Part shown: positions 33,849 through 43,244 of the stretch, one piece after another
Numbering within the stretch: the stretch's first letter is position 1
How the letters are laid out: every line of letters begins with the position of its first letter
From: JAIQFL01 sp035295745
Lineage (GTDB): Bacteria; Acidobacteriota; Terriglobia; Bryobacterales; Bryobacteraceae
DNA length: 64,000 nt
Assembly (NCBI GenBank): GCA_035295745.1
Contig: DATGIL010000022.1
Location: 1-64,000, forward strand
Direction: 5' to 3'
Notes under the pieces: model-generated
Told to the model about the DNA's origin: nothing
Databases searched by the model: none
What the model saw: only the letters and a program-made list of their open reading frames with translations
Translations under genes and position numbers: made by a program

Positions 33849-35050
33849 TTTGCATTACCTTCATTGATGGCGATGCGCACGGGCTCGCCCGAAACCAAAG
33901 AATCCGCCGGGTTGGCGATCAACCGGTCCCGCAGAGTCAGGCCGGTCAGTACTTCGAGTTCGTTGCCATAATCACGTCCCACGGTGATGGGAACCAATTG
34001 CGCGTGGCCGTCGCGGACCACTCCCACTCGCAAGCCCTCCGACCGGAACAGGATGGTATTCGCCGGAATGGTGAGCCCTTGTCGCGCCCCGCCGGGCAGT
34101 TTCAGATGCACCGAGACATACGCGCCGGGCAGTAACTCGCCTGTGGGGTTATCGACGTCCACTTCCACGAGCAGGGTCCGCGAGGTGGTATCGATCGCGC
34201 TGGCGTTCCGCACGATCGTTCCCGTGAAGTTACGGCCGGGGTATTCCGAGAGTTGCAAGGTGGCCTTCGCGCCGGCGCGGGCGGCACGGCTGAAGGGCTC
34301 CGGCACATTGACGAACACGCGCAACTGGTTGGTGGCTGCCAGGTGAAAAAGCTCGCGCGCGGGCGTATTCGCGCCGGCATCGATGAGGGCGCCGACGTCG
34401 GTATTGCGGGCGGTAATCACGCCGTCGAACGGCGCAGTCACCTTCTCGTACGATTGCAGATCTTCCAGACGGTGGACGGCGCTGGTTGACGCGTCCACCA
34501 TGGCCTTTTTGGCATTCAGGTCGCCCGTCTTCTCGTCAGTCTCCTGCCGTGAAACCGATTGCGTCTTCAGCAGGAACTGCCATCGTTCGGCGGTGGACTG
34601 CGCAAGCTTCAAATTGGCCTGCGCGGTTTCCAGATCCGCGCGCGCCTGTTGGAGCTGATGATCGAGCTCGGGGGCGTCGATCTCGGCAAGCAGTTCGCCC
34701 GCCTTCACGTGCATACCGATATCGGCATACCACTTCTTCAAATACCCCGTGGTGCGGGCGTAGATAGGAGAGTCGGTAAAGGCCTGGGTGTTGCCTGGAA
34801 GCACCACCTCCTCTTCGGCTCCGCCGATCTTCGGAGCCACTACGGATACGGAGAGCACGGAGTTGGCGCGAGTTTCCGTGGCCAGAGCTTTGGCCGATAC
34901 GATGCGGCTGTTGATGCCGTAGTAAACCAATGCCGCGCCGCCCCCGACAAACAACAGAAGCAGGCCCAGCATGACGATAGTACTTCCCCGCCCCGGCCTT
35001 GCAGCGGGCTTGGATTTCACTTCTTCTTGCGTGGATTGCTCGATGGTCAT
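33845..35050 (-). CDS. RND periplasmic adaptor (membrane fusion protein)
   Basis: A 401-residue adaptor. The start at ATG 35050 (MTIEQSTQEE) is chosen; the longer frame runs back into the pump gene. One membrane anchor lies at ~25-47. The lipoyl/barrel-sandwich half-motifs are visible (TTGYLKKWYADIGMHVKAGELLAEID and PFDGVITARNTDVGALIDAG, read in parts) on either side of an alpha-hairpin (~125-190). It links pump and outer-membrane duct. The gene starts 19 nt after the pump stop. Confidence 0.94.
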   Translation of the reverse strand: MTIEQSTQEEVKSKPAARPGRGSTIVMLGLLLLFVGGGAALVYYGINSRIVSAKALATETRANSVLSVSVVAPKIGGAEEEVVLPGNTQAFTDSPIYARTTGYLKKWYADIGMHVKAGELLAEIDAPELDHQLQQARADLETAQANLKLAQSTAERWQFLLKTQSVSRQETDEKTGDLNAKKAMVDASTSAVHRLEDLQSYEKVTAPFDGVITARNTDVGALIDAGANTPARELFHLAATNQLRVFVNVPEPFSRAARAGAKATLQLSEYPGRNFTGTIVRNASAIDTTSRTLLVEVDVDNPTGELLPGAYVSVHLKLPGGARQGLTIPANTILFRSEGLRVGVVRDGHAQLVPITVGRDYGNELEVLTGLTLRDRLIANPADSLVSGEPVRIAINEGNAK

Positions 35051-35069
35051 TGTATTTGCCTTGTGAACT

Positions 35070-38000
35070 TTACTGATGCAGAGGCGACAGGTTCGATTCC
35101 CGCACGGGTTCGGCGGGACTGCGACGCCGCAGTCCGTGCAGCAGACTGAATACGGCTGGCACAAAAACTAATGTCGCAACGGTGGCGAACAGCAGGCCGC
35201 CGATGACAGCTCGCCCCAGAGGCGCATTCTGCTCTCCGCCTTCTCCCATGCCCAACGCCATCGGCACCATGCCGATGATCATCGCCAGCGCCGTCATCAG
35301 CACCGGGCGGAAGCGCGTAAATCCGGCTTCGATCGCGGCCTGAATCGCGTCACCGTGGTCCGCCAGACGTTCTTTCGAGAAGCTCACCACCAGGATGCTG
35401 TTGGCGGTCGCCACGCCCATGCACATAATCGAACCCATCAGCGCAGGTACGCTCAGCGGCGTATGCGTTGCGAACAGGAACACCACGATTCCGGCCAGTG
35501 CGGCGGGCAGCGCGGTGATGATGATGAACGGGTCAAGCCACGACTGAAAGTTGACCACGATCAGCAGGTATACCAGCACAATCGCAAAGATCAGGCCGCC
35601 GATGAGGCCGGTGTACGATGTCCTCATCGTGTCGATCTGCCCGCGGATGATGATGCTCGACCCACGCGGAAGAAGTTTGCGATTGGCGTCCACAATGCGG
35701 TTGATGTCGCCGGCCACAGCTCCCAGATCGCGGTTGTCCACTGACCCGAAAACGTCCACCACGCGGCGGATATTGTAGTGCGACAACAGCGCGAGCCCGG
35801 TGCCGCGCGATATCGTGCTCACGTCGCCCAGGATCTCGGGGCGTGACGCGCTGGATGATGCGATCGGAATGTTCTGCAGATCTTGCAGCGATTGCACGGA
35901 GTATTGCGGCGCCTGTACGGCCACGTTGTAGCTGATGCCATTCTGCGGGTTCAGCCAAAACGTGGGTTGGGTCTGGAAACTGCCGCTGAGCGTAACCAGC
36001 ATGCTGTTGGCTACGTTTTCCTGCGTGAGGCCGGCTTGCGACGCCTTGGTGCGATCGACAGTGATGTGCAGTTTAGGCTGATCGGCGGGTTGCTGGATGC
36101 GAAGATCGGCGAGTCCAGGCACCTGGCGAAACTCGCTGAGCAGCTTGTCGGCGATTTTCAAGTTGGACTGCACGTCGTTGCCCTGTACCTGCACATCGAT
36201 GGGCGCGGGCAGGCCGAAGTTCAGAATCTGCGTCACCATATCGGCGGGGAGGAAATAGAAGGTCGCGCCGGGATACTGGTTGGCCAGGTCCTTGCGTAAT
36301 TCGCGAACGTAGCCATCGGTGGGATGATGCCCGGTCTTCAACGAGACCAGGATGTCTGCGTCTTCAGAGCCAATCACGCCGGAGTTGCTGTAGGCGGTAT
36401 TGATTCCGCTGTAGGGCAGTCCGATATTGTCGAGAATGCTTTCCATCTCGTTTACCGGAATGTGCTGGCGGATGGAGTTCTCCACCAGATCGCAGAGACG
36501 CGCGGTTTCTTCGATGCGGGTGCCGGCCCTGGTGCGCAGGTGCAGGCGAAACTGTCCGCTATCGGTGTTAGGGAAGAAGTCGCGTCCCAGCCACGGCACC
36601 AGAAAGAAAGCCGCGCTGCAGATCGCCAAAAATCCCGGCACGAAGAGGTATCGCCGGTAGACCAGCGACGTCAACAACAACTCGTAGGTGATGCGCAGGC
36701 GTTCAAACGCGCTCTCGAAAGCCTGCTGCAGAATCACGAACGGATTGCGCGATCTCCCTGAATGGTGGGGACTCCGCAAGAGATACATCGCGAGCGTCGG
36801 AACCAGCGTACGCGAGAGGATGTAGGACGCCATCATCGCAAACACCACGGCCTCCGCGAGTGGCACGAAGAGGTAGCGCGCAACGCCGCCCAGGAAGAAC
36901 ATCGGCAGGAAGACGATGCAAATGCAGATGGTGGAGACCAGCGCGGGAACGGCGATCTGCGCCGCGCCGTCGAGAATCGCCTGACGAATCTCCTTACCTT
37001 GCTCCAGGTTGCGGTTGACGTTCTCGATTTCCACGGTAGCGTCGTCCACCAGGATGCCCACGGCGAGCGCCAGTCCGCCCAGCGTCATGATGTTGATCGT
37101 CTCGCCGAGGGCGCTCATCACCAGAATCGAAGTGAGAATCGAGAGCGGAATCGAGACCGCGATGATCAATGTGCTTCGCCAGCTTCCCAGAAAAATCAGG
37201 ATCATCAGGCCGGTGAGGGCGGCAGCGATGACCGCCTCACGAATCACTCCCTGCACCGCGGCGCGCACGAAAATGGATTGATCGGCGAGCGGCTGCATCT
37301 TCAGATCCGTGGGCAGTGTGGCGGCGATCGAAGGCAGCAGATTGCGCGCGCCGGAGACGATGTCGAGCGTGGATCCACGGCCCGTCTTGAGAATCGAGAC
37401 CAACGCGCCGCGTTGTCCGTCGAGCCGCACGATGTTGGTCTGCGGCGCGAAGCCGTCGCGCACATGCGCCACGTCGCCCAGGTAAATAGTGGTGTTGCCG
37501 ACCTGCTTCACCGGCAGGGAATTCATCTCGGCGATCTGTTTCGGACTGGCGTTCAGATCGACGTCGTATTCGAACTGGCCGATTTTGGCGGTGCCGGCGG
37601 GGAGGATGAGGTTCTGCTGATCGAAGGCTCGCACCAGGTCGGAAGGCGAGATGCCTTTCGACTGGAGAAGCGTGGGCATGAGATCGATCATCACCTGGCG
37701 CTGCTTACCGCCGTATGGATAAGGCACGGAAGCGCCCGGAATGGTGACCAGTTGCGTGCGGATGAAGTTCAGTCCAAGATCGCCCAACTGCTGTTCGGAG
37801 AGCGTCTTGCTCGATAGGCCCAACTGCAGGATCGGAACACTCGATGCATTGTAGGTGAGCACCAGCGGCGGCACTACTCCGGGCGGCATCTGCCGCAGAA
37901 TGGTCTGCGATGCGCCCGTGACCTGCGCGGTCGCCGTATCGACGCTGGCATGCGGCTGCAGATAGATTTTGACCACCGCGAGCCCATTCACGGTCATCGA

Positions 38001-38246
38001 CTCAATGTGCTCCACGTTGTTGACGAGCGTGGTGAGCACCCGTTCGTAGACGGAAGTCATGCGGCCCTCCATCTCCTCGGCGCTCATTCCGGTGTAATTC
38101 CAGACCACCGCGATGACTGGAATGTCGATTTCCGGGAAAATATCGGTCGGAGTTCGCAGAATTACAATTGGACTGAGAATCAGTATCAATAAGGCGAGTA
38201 CGATGAAAGTGTACGGCCGATTGAGAGCGACTCGAACGATCCACAT
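35070..38246 (-). CDS. RND efflux pump, AcrB/MdtB-like inner-membrane transporter
   Basis: A 1,058-residue proton-driven efflux pump. The ATG at 38246 (MWIVRVALNRPYTF) is chosen because the first membrane helix begins directly after it; the longer frame covers the operator region. Twelve membrane helices and two large periplasmic loops are present. The family motifs PTDIFPEIDIPVI, GGLALAVGILVDDATVEIENVNR (two halves) and GVATANSILVVSF can be read. Substrate is unknown: the sequence lacks the Met-rich features of metal pumps and resembles multidrug-type members. The divergent TetR gene and the operator between them indicate ligand-inducible control. Confidence 0.94.
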   Translation of the reverse strand: MWIVRVALNRPYTFIVLALLILILSPIVILRTPTDIFPEIDIPVIAVVWNYTGMSAEEMEGRMTSVYERVLTTLVNNVEHIESMTVNGLAVVKIYLQPHASVDTATAQVTGASQTILRQMPPGVVPPLVLTYNASSVPILQLGLSSKTLSEQQLGDLGLNFIRTQLVTIPGASVPYPYGGKQRQVMIDLMPTLLQSKGISPSDLVRAFDQQNLILPAGTAKIGQFEYDVDLNASPKQIAEMNSLPVKQVGNTTIYLGDVAHVRDGFAPQTNIVRLDGQRGALVSILKTGRGSTLDIVSGARNLLPSIAATLPTDLKMQPLADQSIFVRAAVQGVIREAVIAAALTGLMILIFLGSWRSTLIIAVSIPLSILTSILVMSALGETINIMTLGGLALAVGILVDDATVEIENVNRNLEQGKEIRQAILDGAAQIAVPALVSTICICIVFLPMFFLGGVARYLFVPLAEAVVFAMMASYILSRTLVPTLAMYLLRSPHHSGRSRNPFVILQQAFESAFERLRITYELLLTSLVYRRYLFVPGFLAICSAAFFLVPWLGRDFFPNTDSGQFRLHLRTRAGTRIEETARLCDLVENSIRQHIPVNEMESILDNIGLPYSGINTAYSNSGVIGSEDADILVSLKTGHHPTDGYVRELRKDLANQYPGATFYFLPADMVTQILNFGLPAPIDVQVQGNDVQSNLKIADKLLSEFRQVPGLADLRIQQPADQPKLHITVDRTKASQAGLTQENVANSMLVTLSGSFQTQPTFWLNPQNGISYNVAVQAPQYSVQSLQDLQNIPIASSSASRPEILGDVSTISRGTGLALLSHYNIRRVVDVFGSVDNRDLGAVAGDINRIVDANRKLLPRGSSIIIRGQIDTMRTSYTGLIGGLIFAIVLVYLLIVVNFQSWLDPFIIITALPAALAGIVVFLFATHTPLSVPALMGSIMCMGVATANSILVVSFSKERLADHGDAIQAAIEAGFTRFRPVLMTALAMIIGMVPMALGMGEGGEQNAPLGRAVIGGLLFATVATLVFVPAVFSLLHGLRRRSPAEPVRESNLSPLHQ

Positions 38247-38275
38247 AAGGTCTACCTGCTCGAATGGATGAATTA

Positions 38276-38293
38276 CGAGACGAAATAGTCTCG
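38276..38293. promoter_or_regulatory. probable TetR operator between tetR and the RND operon
   Basis: An inverted repeat with perfect 6-bp arms, CGAGAC and GTCTCG, and a 6-nt spacer. It lies 14 nt before the tetR ATG and 29 nt before the pump ATG, in the only gap between the two divergent genes, so one repressor dimer could control both directions. Confidence 0.6.
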
Positions 38294-38307
38294 GAAATCT
38301 TGAGGCG

Positions 38308-38910
38308 ATGAACGAAACATCACAGTCGTTAAAGGGACCGGGCCGTCCCCGCGACACCGAAGTCAGGCGGCGGATCCTGGATTCGGCAGCGCAACTTCTG
38401 GAGCAGCGCTGTTATGACGAGATTTCGGTAGATGCGATCGCCGAGCAGTCGGGCGCCGGAAAGGCGACGATTTACCGGTGGTGGCCGAACAAGGCCGCGG
38501 TTCTGATCGAGGCGTTTCGCGAACGCATCTCACGGGAACTGCCGTTTCCCGATACTGGAGACTTCCGGCAGGATGCGCGCCAACAGCTCCAGAACTTCAC
38601 CGAGATCATTTATTGGGGCCGTCGCGGAAAGGTGTTCCGCGCCTTTATTGCGGGCGCGCAGGCCGATCCGGAGGTGGCCAAGGCGTTTCGCGAGATCTGG
38701 ATCCGCCCCAGGCGTGCGGAGGCGCGAAAGCTTTTTGAACGGTGGATTGCCGCGGGTGTCGCCGAACCAAGCCTCGACCCCGACCTCGCCGTCGAGATGC
38801 TTTTTTCTCCGCTCTATTACCGCCTGCTGACAGGCTGGGGCGAAATTACGCCGGAGTATCTGGACCGGCTGGTGGATATGACGTTGGGCGGTTATCTGAT
38901 TCGGAAGTGA
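38308..38910 (+). CDS. TetR-family transcriptional repressor
   Basis: A 200-residue TetR regulator. The N-terminal helix-turn-helix is classical (RRRILDSAAQLLEQ, YDEISVDAIAEQSGAGKATIYRWWPNKAAV). The C-terminal ligand domain belongs to the TetR_C type common beside efflux pumps. It is divergent from the RND operon and probably represses it and itself from the 38276-38293 site. Its last 65 bp overlap the end of the convergent small membrane protein gene. Confidence 0.92.
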   Translation: MNETSQSLKGPGRPRDTEVRRRILDSAAQLLEQRCYDEISVDAIAEQSGAGKATIYRWWPNKAAVLIEAFRERISRELPFPDTGDFRQDARQQLQNFTEIIYWGRRGKVFRAFIAGAQADPEVAKAFREIWIRPRRAEARKLFERWIAAGVAEPSLDPDLAVEMLFSPLYYRLLTGWGEITPEYLDRLVDMTLGGYLIRK

Positions 38911-39130
38911 CGCATGTGAGGCAGAGCGGCGCCGATTCGCCGCCCAGGAAGGTGTCCACGAGTCCGACGATCCAGCACATGGGACATCCGCCAAACGCGA
39001 AGAGCGCGCCGAGCGCCGGGATAGCGGTCCACCAGCCGAGCGCGTGCGAGTAATTCAGTGCCAGCGCAAGCAATCCGAGACCCGCAATCCCGCGGGCAAA
39101 ATGAATTTTGACGCTCGGACTTCTGAACAT
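38846..39130 (-). CDS. small membrane protein, DUF2892-like
   Basis: A 94-residue protein starting at ATG 39130 with GGAGG 7 nt upstream. It has two hydrophobic segments (GIAGLGLLALAL and AIPALGALFAFGGCPMCWIVGL) and the GCPMC-W motif seen in DUF2892/YgaP-membrane-like proteins, where conserved Cys residues may relate to sulfur chemistry. The reading frame runs 65 bp into the 3' end of the convergent tetR gene, so the last ~20 residues are encoded opposite the regulator. Confidence 0.68.
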   Translation of the reverse strand: MFRSPSVKIHFARGIAGLGLLALALNYSHALGWWTAIPALGALFAFGGCPMCWIVGLVDTFLGGESAPLCLTCVTSESDNRPTSYPPAGPDTPA

Positions 39131-39214
39131 CCCGCAGCCTCCGATCTGAATTGATTGTACGGCCGAGCCGGCGAAAATGTTCAACCGTTGCGACTGTGCC
39201 ATAATCGTCCCGAA

Positions 39215-39820
39215 ATGGGAACCGCAGCTGTCCAGCCCGAACTTTCATCTGCGATACCAGCGACTGAAGCCGCGCTGATCGGAATTGTCGAACGCGCGAT
39301 GCACGGCTCACCTGCCGAGTGGCTGTTTTTTCGCGAACTGCGCGTGGGGACTGGGCGCCGCAACAGTGGAGCACAGCGCCTGGACGGATTCGCGCTGAAC
39401 ACGCTTCCGCACACCGCGATGAAGCGCATCTGCTACGAAGTGAAGACGTCGAGAGGCGACTTTCTTTCGGAGTTAAAGCACCCGCTGAAGCGGCGAATCG
39501 GCATGCGGTACTCCAACGAATTCTATTTTGTAACCCCGGCGGCAATGGTGAATTGTGCCGAGATCCCCGCGGATTGCGGCCTCGTCGAGGCAGGCCATGC
39601 GACTCCGGCGGAATGGAAGTGTCTCATCGGCCGTCACGCCGGCTTTTTCCATTACGACCTGGACGCGCGGGCGTTCTGCATGATCACGGTCCCGGCCCCC
39701 TGGCGCGACACGCCGGGCCCGACGTGGCAGCTGGTGGCGGCGATGCTGCGGCATCAGCGCCGCGAATTCACGGAGCAGCCGCCTCCGCGACCCGCTCAGC
39801 AGAAACTCGAACTGCTGTAG
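39215..39820 (+). CDS. MmcB-like PD-(D/E)XK nuclease-family protein
   Basis: A 201-residue protein starting at ATG 39215; the frame further upstream has no start signal. The core matches the PD-(D/E)XK pattern: RLDGFAL, then CYEVKTSRGDFLSELKHP, and the family-typical NEFYFVTPAAMV and CGLVEAG. MmcB proteins of alphaproteobacteria act in mutagenic DNA repair; more distant members occur in phages and many soil bacteria. No repair gene adjoins it, so the exact role is open. Confidence 0.7.
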   Translation: MGTAAVQPELSSAIPATEAALIGIVERAMHGSPAEWLFFRELRVGTGRRNSGAQRLDGFALNTLPHTAMKRICYEVKTSRGDFLSELKHPLKRRIGMRYSNEFYFVTPAAMVNCAEIPADCGLVEAGHATPAEWKCLIGRHAGFFHYDLDARAFCMITVPAPWRDTPGPTWQLVAAMLRHQRREFTEQPPPRPAQQKLELL

Positions 39821-39845
39821 CCCGCAAGCCGATATGATGTAGGGC

Positions 39846-40499
39846 ATGAAACGATCGCTCCCGCTTTTATGGCTGCTGGTGGCAGTATCGCTCAGCGCGG
39901 CCGAGATTCCACTGTTCAACGGCAAGGATCTGTCGGGGTGGGCACGCATCCCGCGGCATGAAGGCGCACCCGCCGATCAGAAGCCCGGCCTGGTGGTACG
40001 CGATGGATTGCTCGTGAGCATTCCCGATGCGCCCGAGGATGACCTGTGGTACACGCGAGAGAAGATCGGCAACGCAACGCTGCGAGTGGTCTACAAGGTG
40101 TCGGCTCCGGCCGCCAATTCGGGAGTCTTCATCCGCATCCCTGTGCAGCCGAAATCGGAGGATGACGCGATCAACAAGGGGATCGAAGTGCAAATCCAGG
40201 AGAGCGGCGACGACTACCATTGCACCGGCGTGTTGTACTCGATGACGAAGGCCAAAGCGCGTCCGTATCGCCCGGTGCAGGAATGGAATACGTTGGAGAT
40301 CACGCTGCGCGGGCCGAGGACGATCGTGAAGCTGAACGGAGAGTTGGTGACGGATTACGATGGTGTGGCCCCGGTGCCTCCCAAGAACGGCCAGTATGAA
40401 CCCGAGCGCGGGCCGCGTCCGGATTCCGGGTATATCGCGATTCAACACCACGGAGGCGCTGAGACGTTATGGTTCAAAGAAATCACGCTCATTCGTTAG
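39846..40499 (+). CDS. DUF1080 protein (3-keto-disaccharide hydrolase family), secreted
   Basis: A 217-residue concanavalin-like beta-sandwich protein. The signal peptide ends SLSAAE. The family signature LFNGKDLSGW is followed by the usual SGVFIRIP, GIEVQIQ and WNTLEITLRG blocks. Members hydrolyse 3-keto-glycosides or bind carbohydrates and are common in acidobacteria and planctomycetes. The next secreted beta-sandwich gene starts inside its last 31 bp, implying coupled expression. Confidence 0.9.
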   Translation: MKRSLPLLWLLVAVSLSAAEIPLFNGKDLSGWARIPRHEGAPADQKPGLVVRDGLLVSIPDAPEDDLWYTREKIGNATLRVVYKVSAPAANSGVFIRIPVQPKSEDDAINKGIEVQIQESGDDYHCTGVLYSMTKAKARPYRPVQEWNTLEITLRGPRTIVKLNGELVTDYDGVAPVPPKNGQYEPERGPRPDSGYIAIQHHGGAETLWFKEITLIR

Positions 40500-41227
40500 C
40501 GGTGTTCACGTGTTTGCTTTGCGCCATGGGGTCGGCCTCCGCGAAGATCCTGTTCAAGGCCGACTTCGAAACGGGCGATCTGAGCGAATGGGTCGTGACC
40601 GGCGTCCGAGGCCAGAACGCCACTCCGCGGAACATTCAGGTAGTCACCGATATCGTCCAGCACGGCAAATACGCGGCGAAAATCACGATCCACGAAGATG
40701 ACGTATTCAATGCCCAACAGTTGCGGGCGCAGTTGGGCGGGCCGAAAGTCACCGTCGAGGAAGGCTCCGACACGTATATGTCGTTTTACCTCTATATGGC
40801 CGAGCCGCCCAAGGACCGCGACAACTTTTTCTATTGGGAAGGCACGCCGCCGCCGAAATACGACAACGTGATGACGTGGTGGGTCCAGCCCAGGGAGGGC
40901 GGCGGGGCGGTGATCAGGTACGGCACCGGCAATCTGGGACGCGACGGAGTCCAGTGGGAAACAGACTTTCCGATCGCCAAATGGCACCAGCTGGCCATGC
41001 ACATTCATTGGTCGGAGGACAAGGAGAAAGGCAACACGCGCCTCTGGTTCGACGGCGTGCTGGTCATGGACAAAAAGCTGAAGACCAAAGGGCCTGAATC
41101 CGTCTACTTCTGCCAGCCTGGAATCCATCGCAGTCCGCACACCGCGTCGAGTGACACGATTTACTTCGACAATTTCATCCTTGCGGACACGTTGGAAGAA
41201 GTACTGCCTGCGGGCAAGATCAACTAG
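40469..41227 (+). CDS. secreted lyase-like beta-sandwich protein
   Basis: A 252-residue exported protein. ATG 40469 is chosen because it begins a complete signal peptide (AMGSASA|K), although it lies 31 bp inside the DUF1080 gene. The body (FKADFETGDLSEW at the start; NTRLWFDGVLVMDKKLKT and SSDTIYFDNFILADT towards the end) has the jelly-roll pattern of polysaccharide lyase families such as PL7/PL20 and heparin-lyase-like proteins. Catalytic residues cannot be named with confidence. With DUF1080 it likely forms a small carbohydrate-processing pair. Confidence 0.72.
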   Translation: MVQRNHAHSLAVFTCLLCAMGSASAKILFKADFETGDLSEWVVTGVRGQNATPRNIQVVTDIVQHGKYAAKITIHEDDVFNAQQLRAQLGGPKVTVEEGSDTYMSFYLYMAEPPKDRDNFFYWEGTPPPKYDNVMTWWVQPREGGGAVIRYGTGNLGRDGVQWETDFPIAKWHQLAMHIHWSEDKEKGNTRLWFDGVLVMDKKLKTKGPESVYFCQPGIHRSPHTASSDTIYFDNFILADTLEEVLPAGKIN

Positions 41228-41651
41228 ACGCTTCGGCCTGGCGTCTACGGGCGAGGAGGTCCGAGACCGCATCCCCGACTTTGCTCAAGAACTCGTCGAG
41301 GGTGGACGGCTTATTGATGTAACAGGCCACGTTCAACTGGCGCGCGCGATCCAAATCTCGAGGGGACTCCGAGGAAGTCAGAATTCCCATCGGTACCGCT
41401 TGCAGGCGAATCGAACCGCGCACAGTTTCGATGACGCTGATGCCATCGCCTTTGGGCAGGTTCAGATCCAACAGAATCGCATCGGGCACCGGTGTGGCGC
41501 TATCGAACAGGGCGGCAATCGCGTCCGGAACATCCGAGTACGAAACCAGGTCGATCGACAGGCCACGGTTCCGAATGGCTTCGCGTATCAGCAGCACATC
41601 GGCCGGATTGTCTTCGATCAAGACGAGGCGCGGGGAAGCGATTGGAATCAT
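41220..41651 (-). CDS. single-domain response regulator, Rcp1/CheY-like
   Basis: A 143-residue receiver protein. The acidic pocket is VLIEDN, the phospho-acceptor is the second D in ILLDLNLPKGDG, and the conserved switch and Lys are in LTSSES and YINKPST. The NLP-x-G-D-G style loop is that of response regulators paired with phytochrome-type or SHDLQEPL-type kinases. Its ATG overlaps the stop of the kinase gene by 4 nt (ATGA), so the two are a cognate pair. Its last 8 bp overlap the end of the convergent lyase-like gene. Confidence 0.92.
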   Translation of the reverse strand: MIPIASPRLVLIEDNPADVLLIREAIRNRGLSIDLVSYSDVPDAIAALFDSATPVPDAILLDLNLPKGDGISVIETVRGSIRLQAVPMGILTSSESPRDLDRARQLNVACYINKPSTLDEFLSKVGDAVSDLLARRRQAEASS

Positions 41652-43219
41652 ACACTCTTTCTCGTGGACGGCGCGGTGAAGCGAAACGTGGCGCCCGCTC
41701 CTTCTGCCGACTCGACCCAGATCCGGCCGCCCCAACGCTCCACCGCGGCCTTGCAAACTGCCAAGCCGATACCCGTGCCGGCTCCATCGTTTTGCAGGCG
41801 TTTGAAGACTCCGAAAACGCGGTCGTGATATTCGGGGGCGATACCGATACCGTTATCTTTCACGGAGAACACGTAGTCGGAGGCCTCCCGGTCACACCAG
41901 ACCTGAATCCGCGGCGCCTCACCCGGCTTCGTATACCGAATCGCATTTCCGATGAGGTTCTGAAAGACCTGCACCAGCAGGACGGGAACACCCAAGATCT
42001 CGGGCATGGGATCGGACTCGATGATTGCGCCGGACTCCTCGATGGTGGACTGCAGGTTGGACAATGCCTGACGGAGAGAGGTCTCCGCGTTTACCGGGAT
42101 CAGTTCCTCGGAGCCGGAATCGCTCACCTGCATGTACTCTCGCAAGGCTGCCAGCAGATTATGCATGCGCAGGCCGCCGGTGATGATGAAGTCGAGGAAC
42201 TGCCGGGCGTTCCCCTTCAAATCGCGGCTGTGGTCTCTCACCAGCCATTGGGAGTAGGCCACCACCATGCGCAGGGGCTCCTGCAGATCGTGGCTGGCAG
42301 CCCAGGCAAACTGCCGCAGCGCATCGTTCGATCGGCTCAACTCGGCGGTGCGGATAGCAACTCGCTCTTCGAGTTCCGCGTTCAGTTTGCGAACCCGCTC
42401 CTCGGCCTTGCGGCGCTCGGTAATGTCGCGGACCACCGTCGTGATCAGCAAGCCTTCTTCCGTCTGGAGGGGGCTCAAACTGATCTCGATCGGGAAGCGG
42501 GAGCCATCTTTGCGGCTGGCAAACAGCTCGGGTCCGCCGAGATGATTCCCGTCGATCAGGGAACCCGCCGAGGAATGCAGCGGAAACTCCCAGCCGGGCA
42601 CCAGCAAGCGGACATTTCGCCCGCGTACTTCGCCACGCTCATATCCGAACAGATTGTGCATGTGCGCATTCACCAGCGTGATGGTGCCGTCCGCCTCGGT
42701 GATAAGCATGGCATCCGGAGCCGCTTCCAGCAGGGAGCGGAATTTCAGCTCCGCTTTCGAGAGCGTTTCCGCCTGTTGGCGAAGAAGCTGATTATTCCGC
42801 GCCATTTCGACAAATACAGCCACCTTCGACCGCAGGATTTCGGGGACAACCGGTTTGAACAGGAAGTCGACTGCGCCCAGATCGTACCCGCGGAAGAGTT
42901 GTTCGTCGTTGCGAAATCCGGTCAAAAACAGAATCGGGGTGTTGCGGTTTTGGCGGCGTGAACGGATGAGCTCGGCAGTTTCAAAGCCGTCCATTTCCGG
43001 CATTTTGACATCCAGAAGGATCGCAGCGAAGTCCTCGTAGTCCAGGACGTGGCGGAGCGCTTCCTTGCCGGATCGGGCCAGCATCAGTTCGTCGGTCAGA
43101 CCCTCCAGCATGGCCTCGAGAGACACCAGGTTGTCTGGGTTGTCGTCAACCAACAGCAGTCGAATCTTGTCGTTTACTGGCGAAGATTGAGTCAAGCGTG
43201 GTGCCGATGCCGAAGACAT
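41648..43219 (-). CDS. receiver-PAS-histidine kinase hybrid
   Basis: A 523-residue cytoplasmic signalling protein. Domains in order: receiver (~18-135, LLLVDDN, acceptor D in ILLDVKMPEMDG), a short helix, PAS (~160-275, LLEAAPDAMLITEADG), coiled coil, dimerisation domain with the phospho-His in ASHDLQEPLR (~310), and ATPase (~400-520; FQNLIGNAIRY, DNGIGI, GTGIGLAVCK). The receiver at the N-terminus suggests that the protein is itself controlled by another kinase, perhaps the giant HAMP-array kinase upstream. The next gene is its likely output. Confidence 0.92.
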   Translation of the reverse strand: MSSASAPRLTQSSPVNDKIRLLLVDDNPDNLVSLEAMLEGLTDELMLARSGKEALRHVLDYEDFAAILLDVKMPEMDGFETAELIRSRRQNRNTPILFLTGFRNDEQLFRGYDLGAVDFLFKPVVPEILRSKVAVFVEMARNNQLLRQQAETLSKAELKFRSLLEAAPDAMLITEADGTITLVNAHMHNLFGYERGEVRGRNVRLLVPGWEFPLHSSAGSLIDGNHLGGPELFASRKDGSRFPIEISLSPLQTEEGLLITTVVRDITERRKAEERVRKLNAELEERVAIRTAELSRSNDALRQFAWAASHDLQEPLRMVVAYSQWLVRDHSRDLKGNARQFLDFIITGGLRMHNLLAALREYMQVSDSGSEELIPVNAETSLRQALSNLQSTIEESGAIIESDPMPEILGVPVLLVQVFQNLIGNAIRYTKPGEAPRIQVWCDREASDYVFSVKDNGIGIAPEYHDRVFGVFKRLQNDGAGTGIGLAVCKAAVERWGGRIWVESAEGAGATFRFTAPSTRKSV

Positions 43220-43244
43220 CTGCGGAGTTCCGTTTCCTTATACA

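Noticed and set aside
36762..37817. 351-codon plus-strand frame opposite the RND pump
   Set aside because: Composition is charged and repetitive as expected of antisense to a membrane protein gene; the pump frame is unambiguous.
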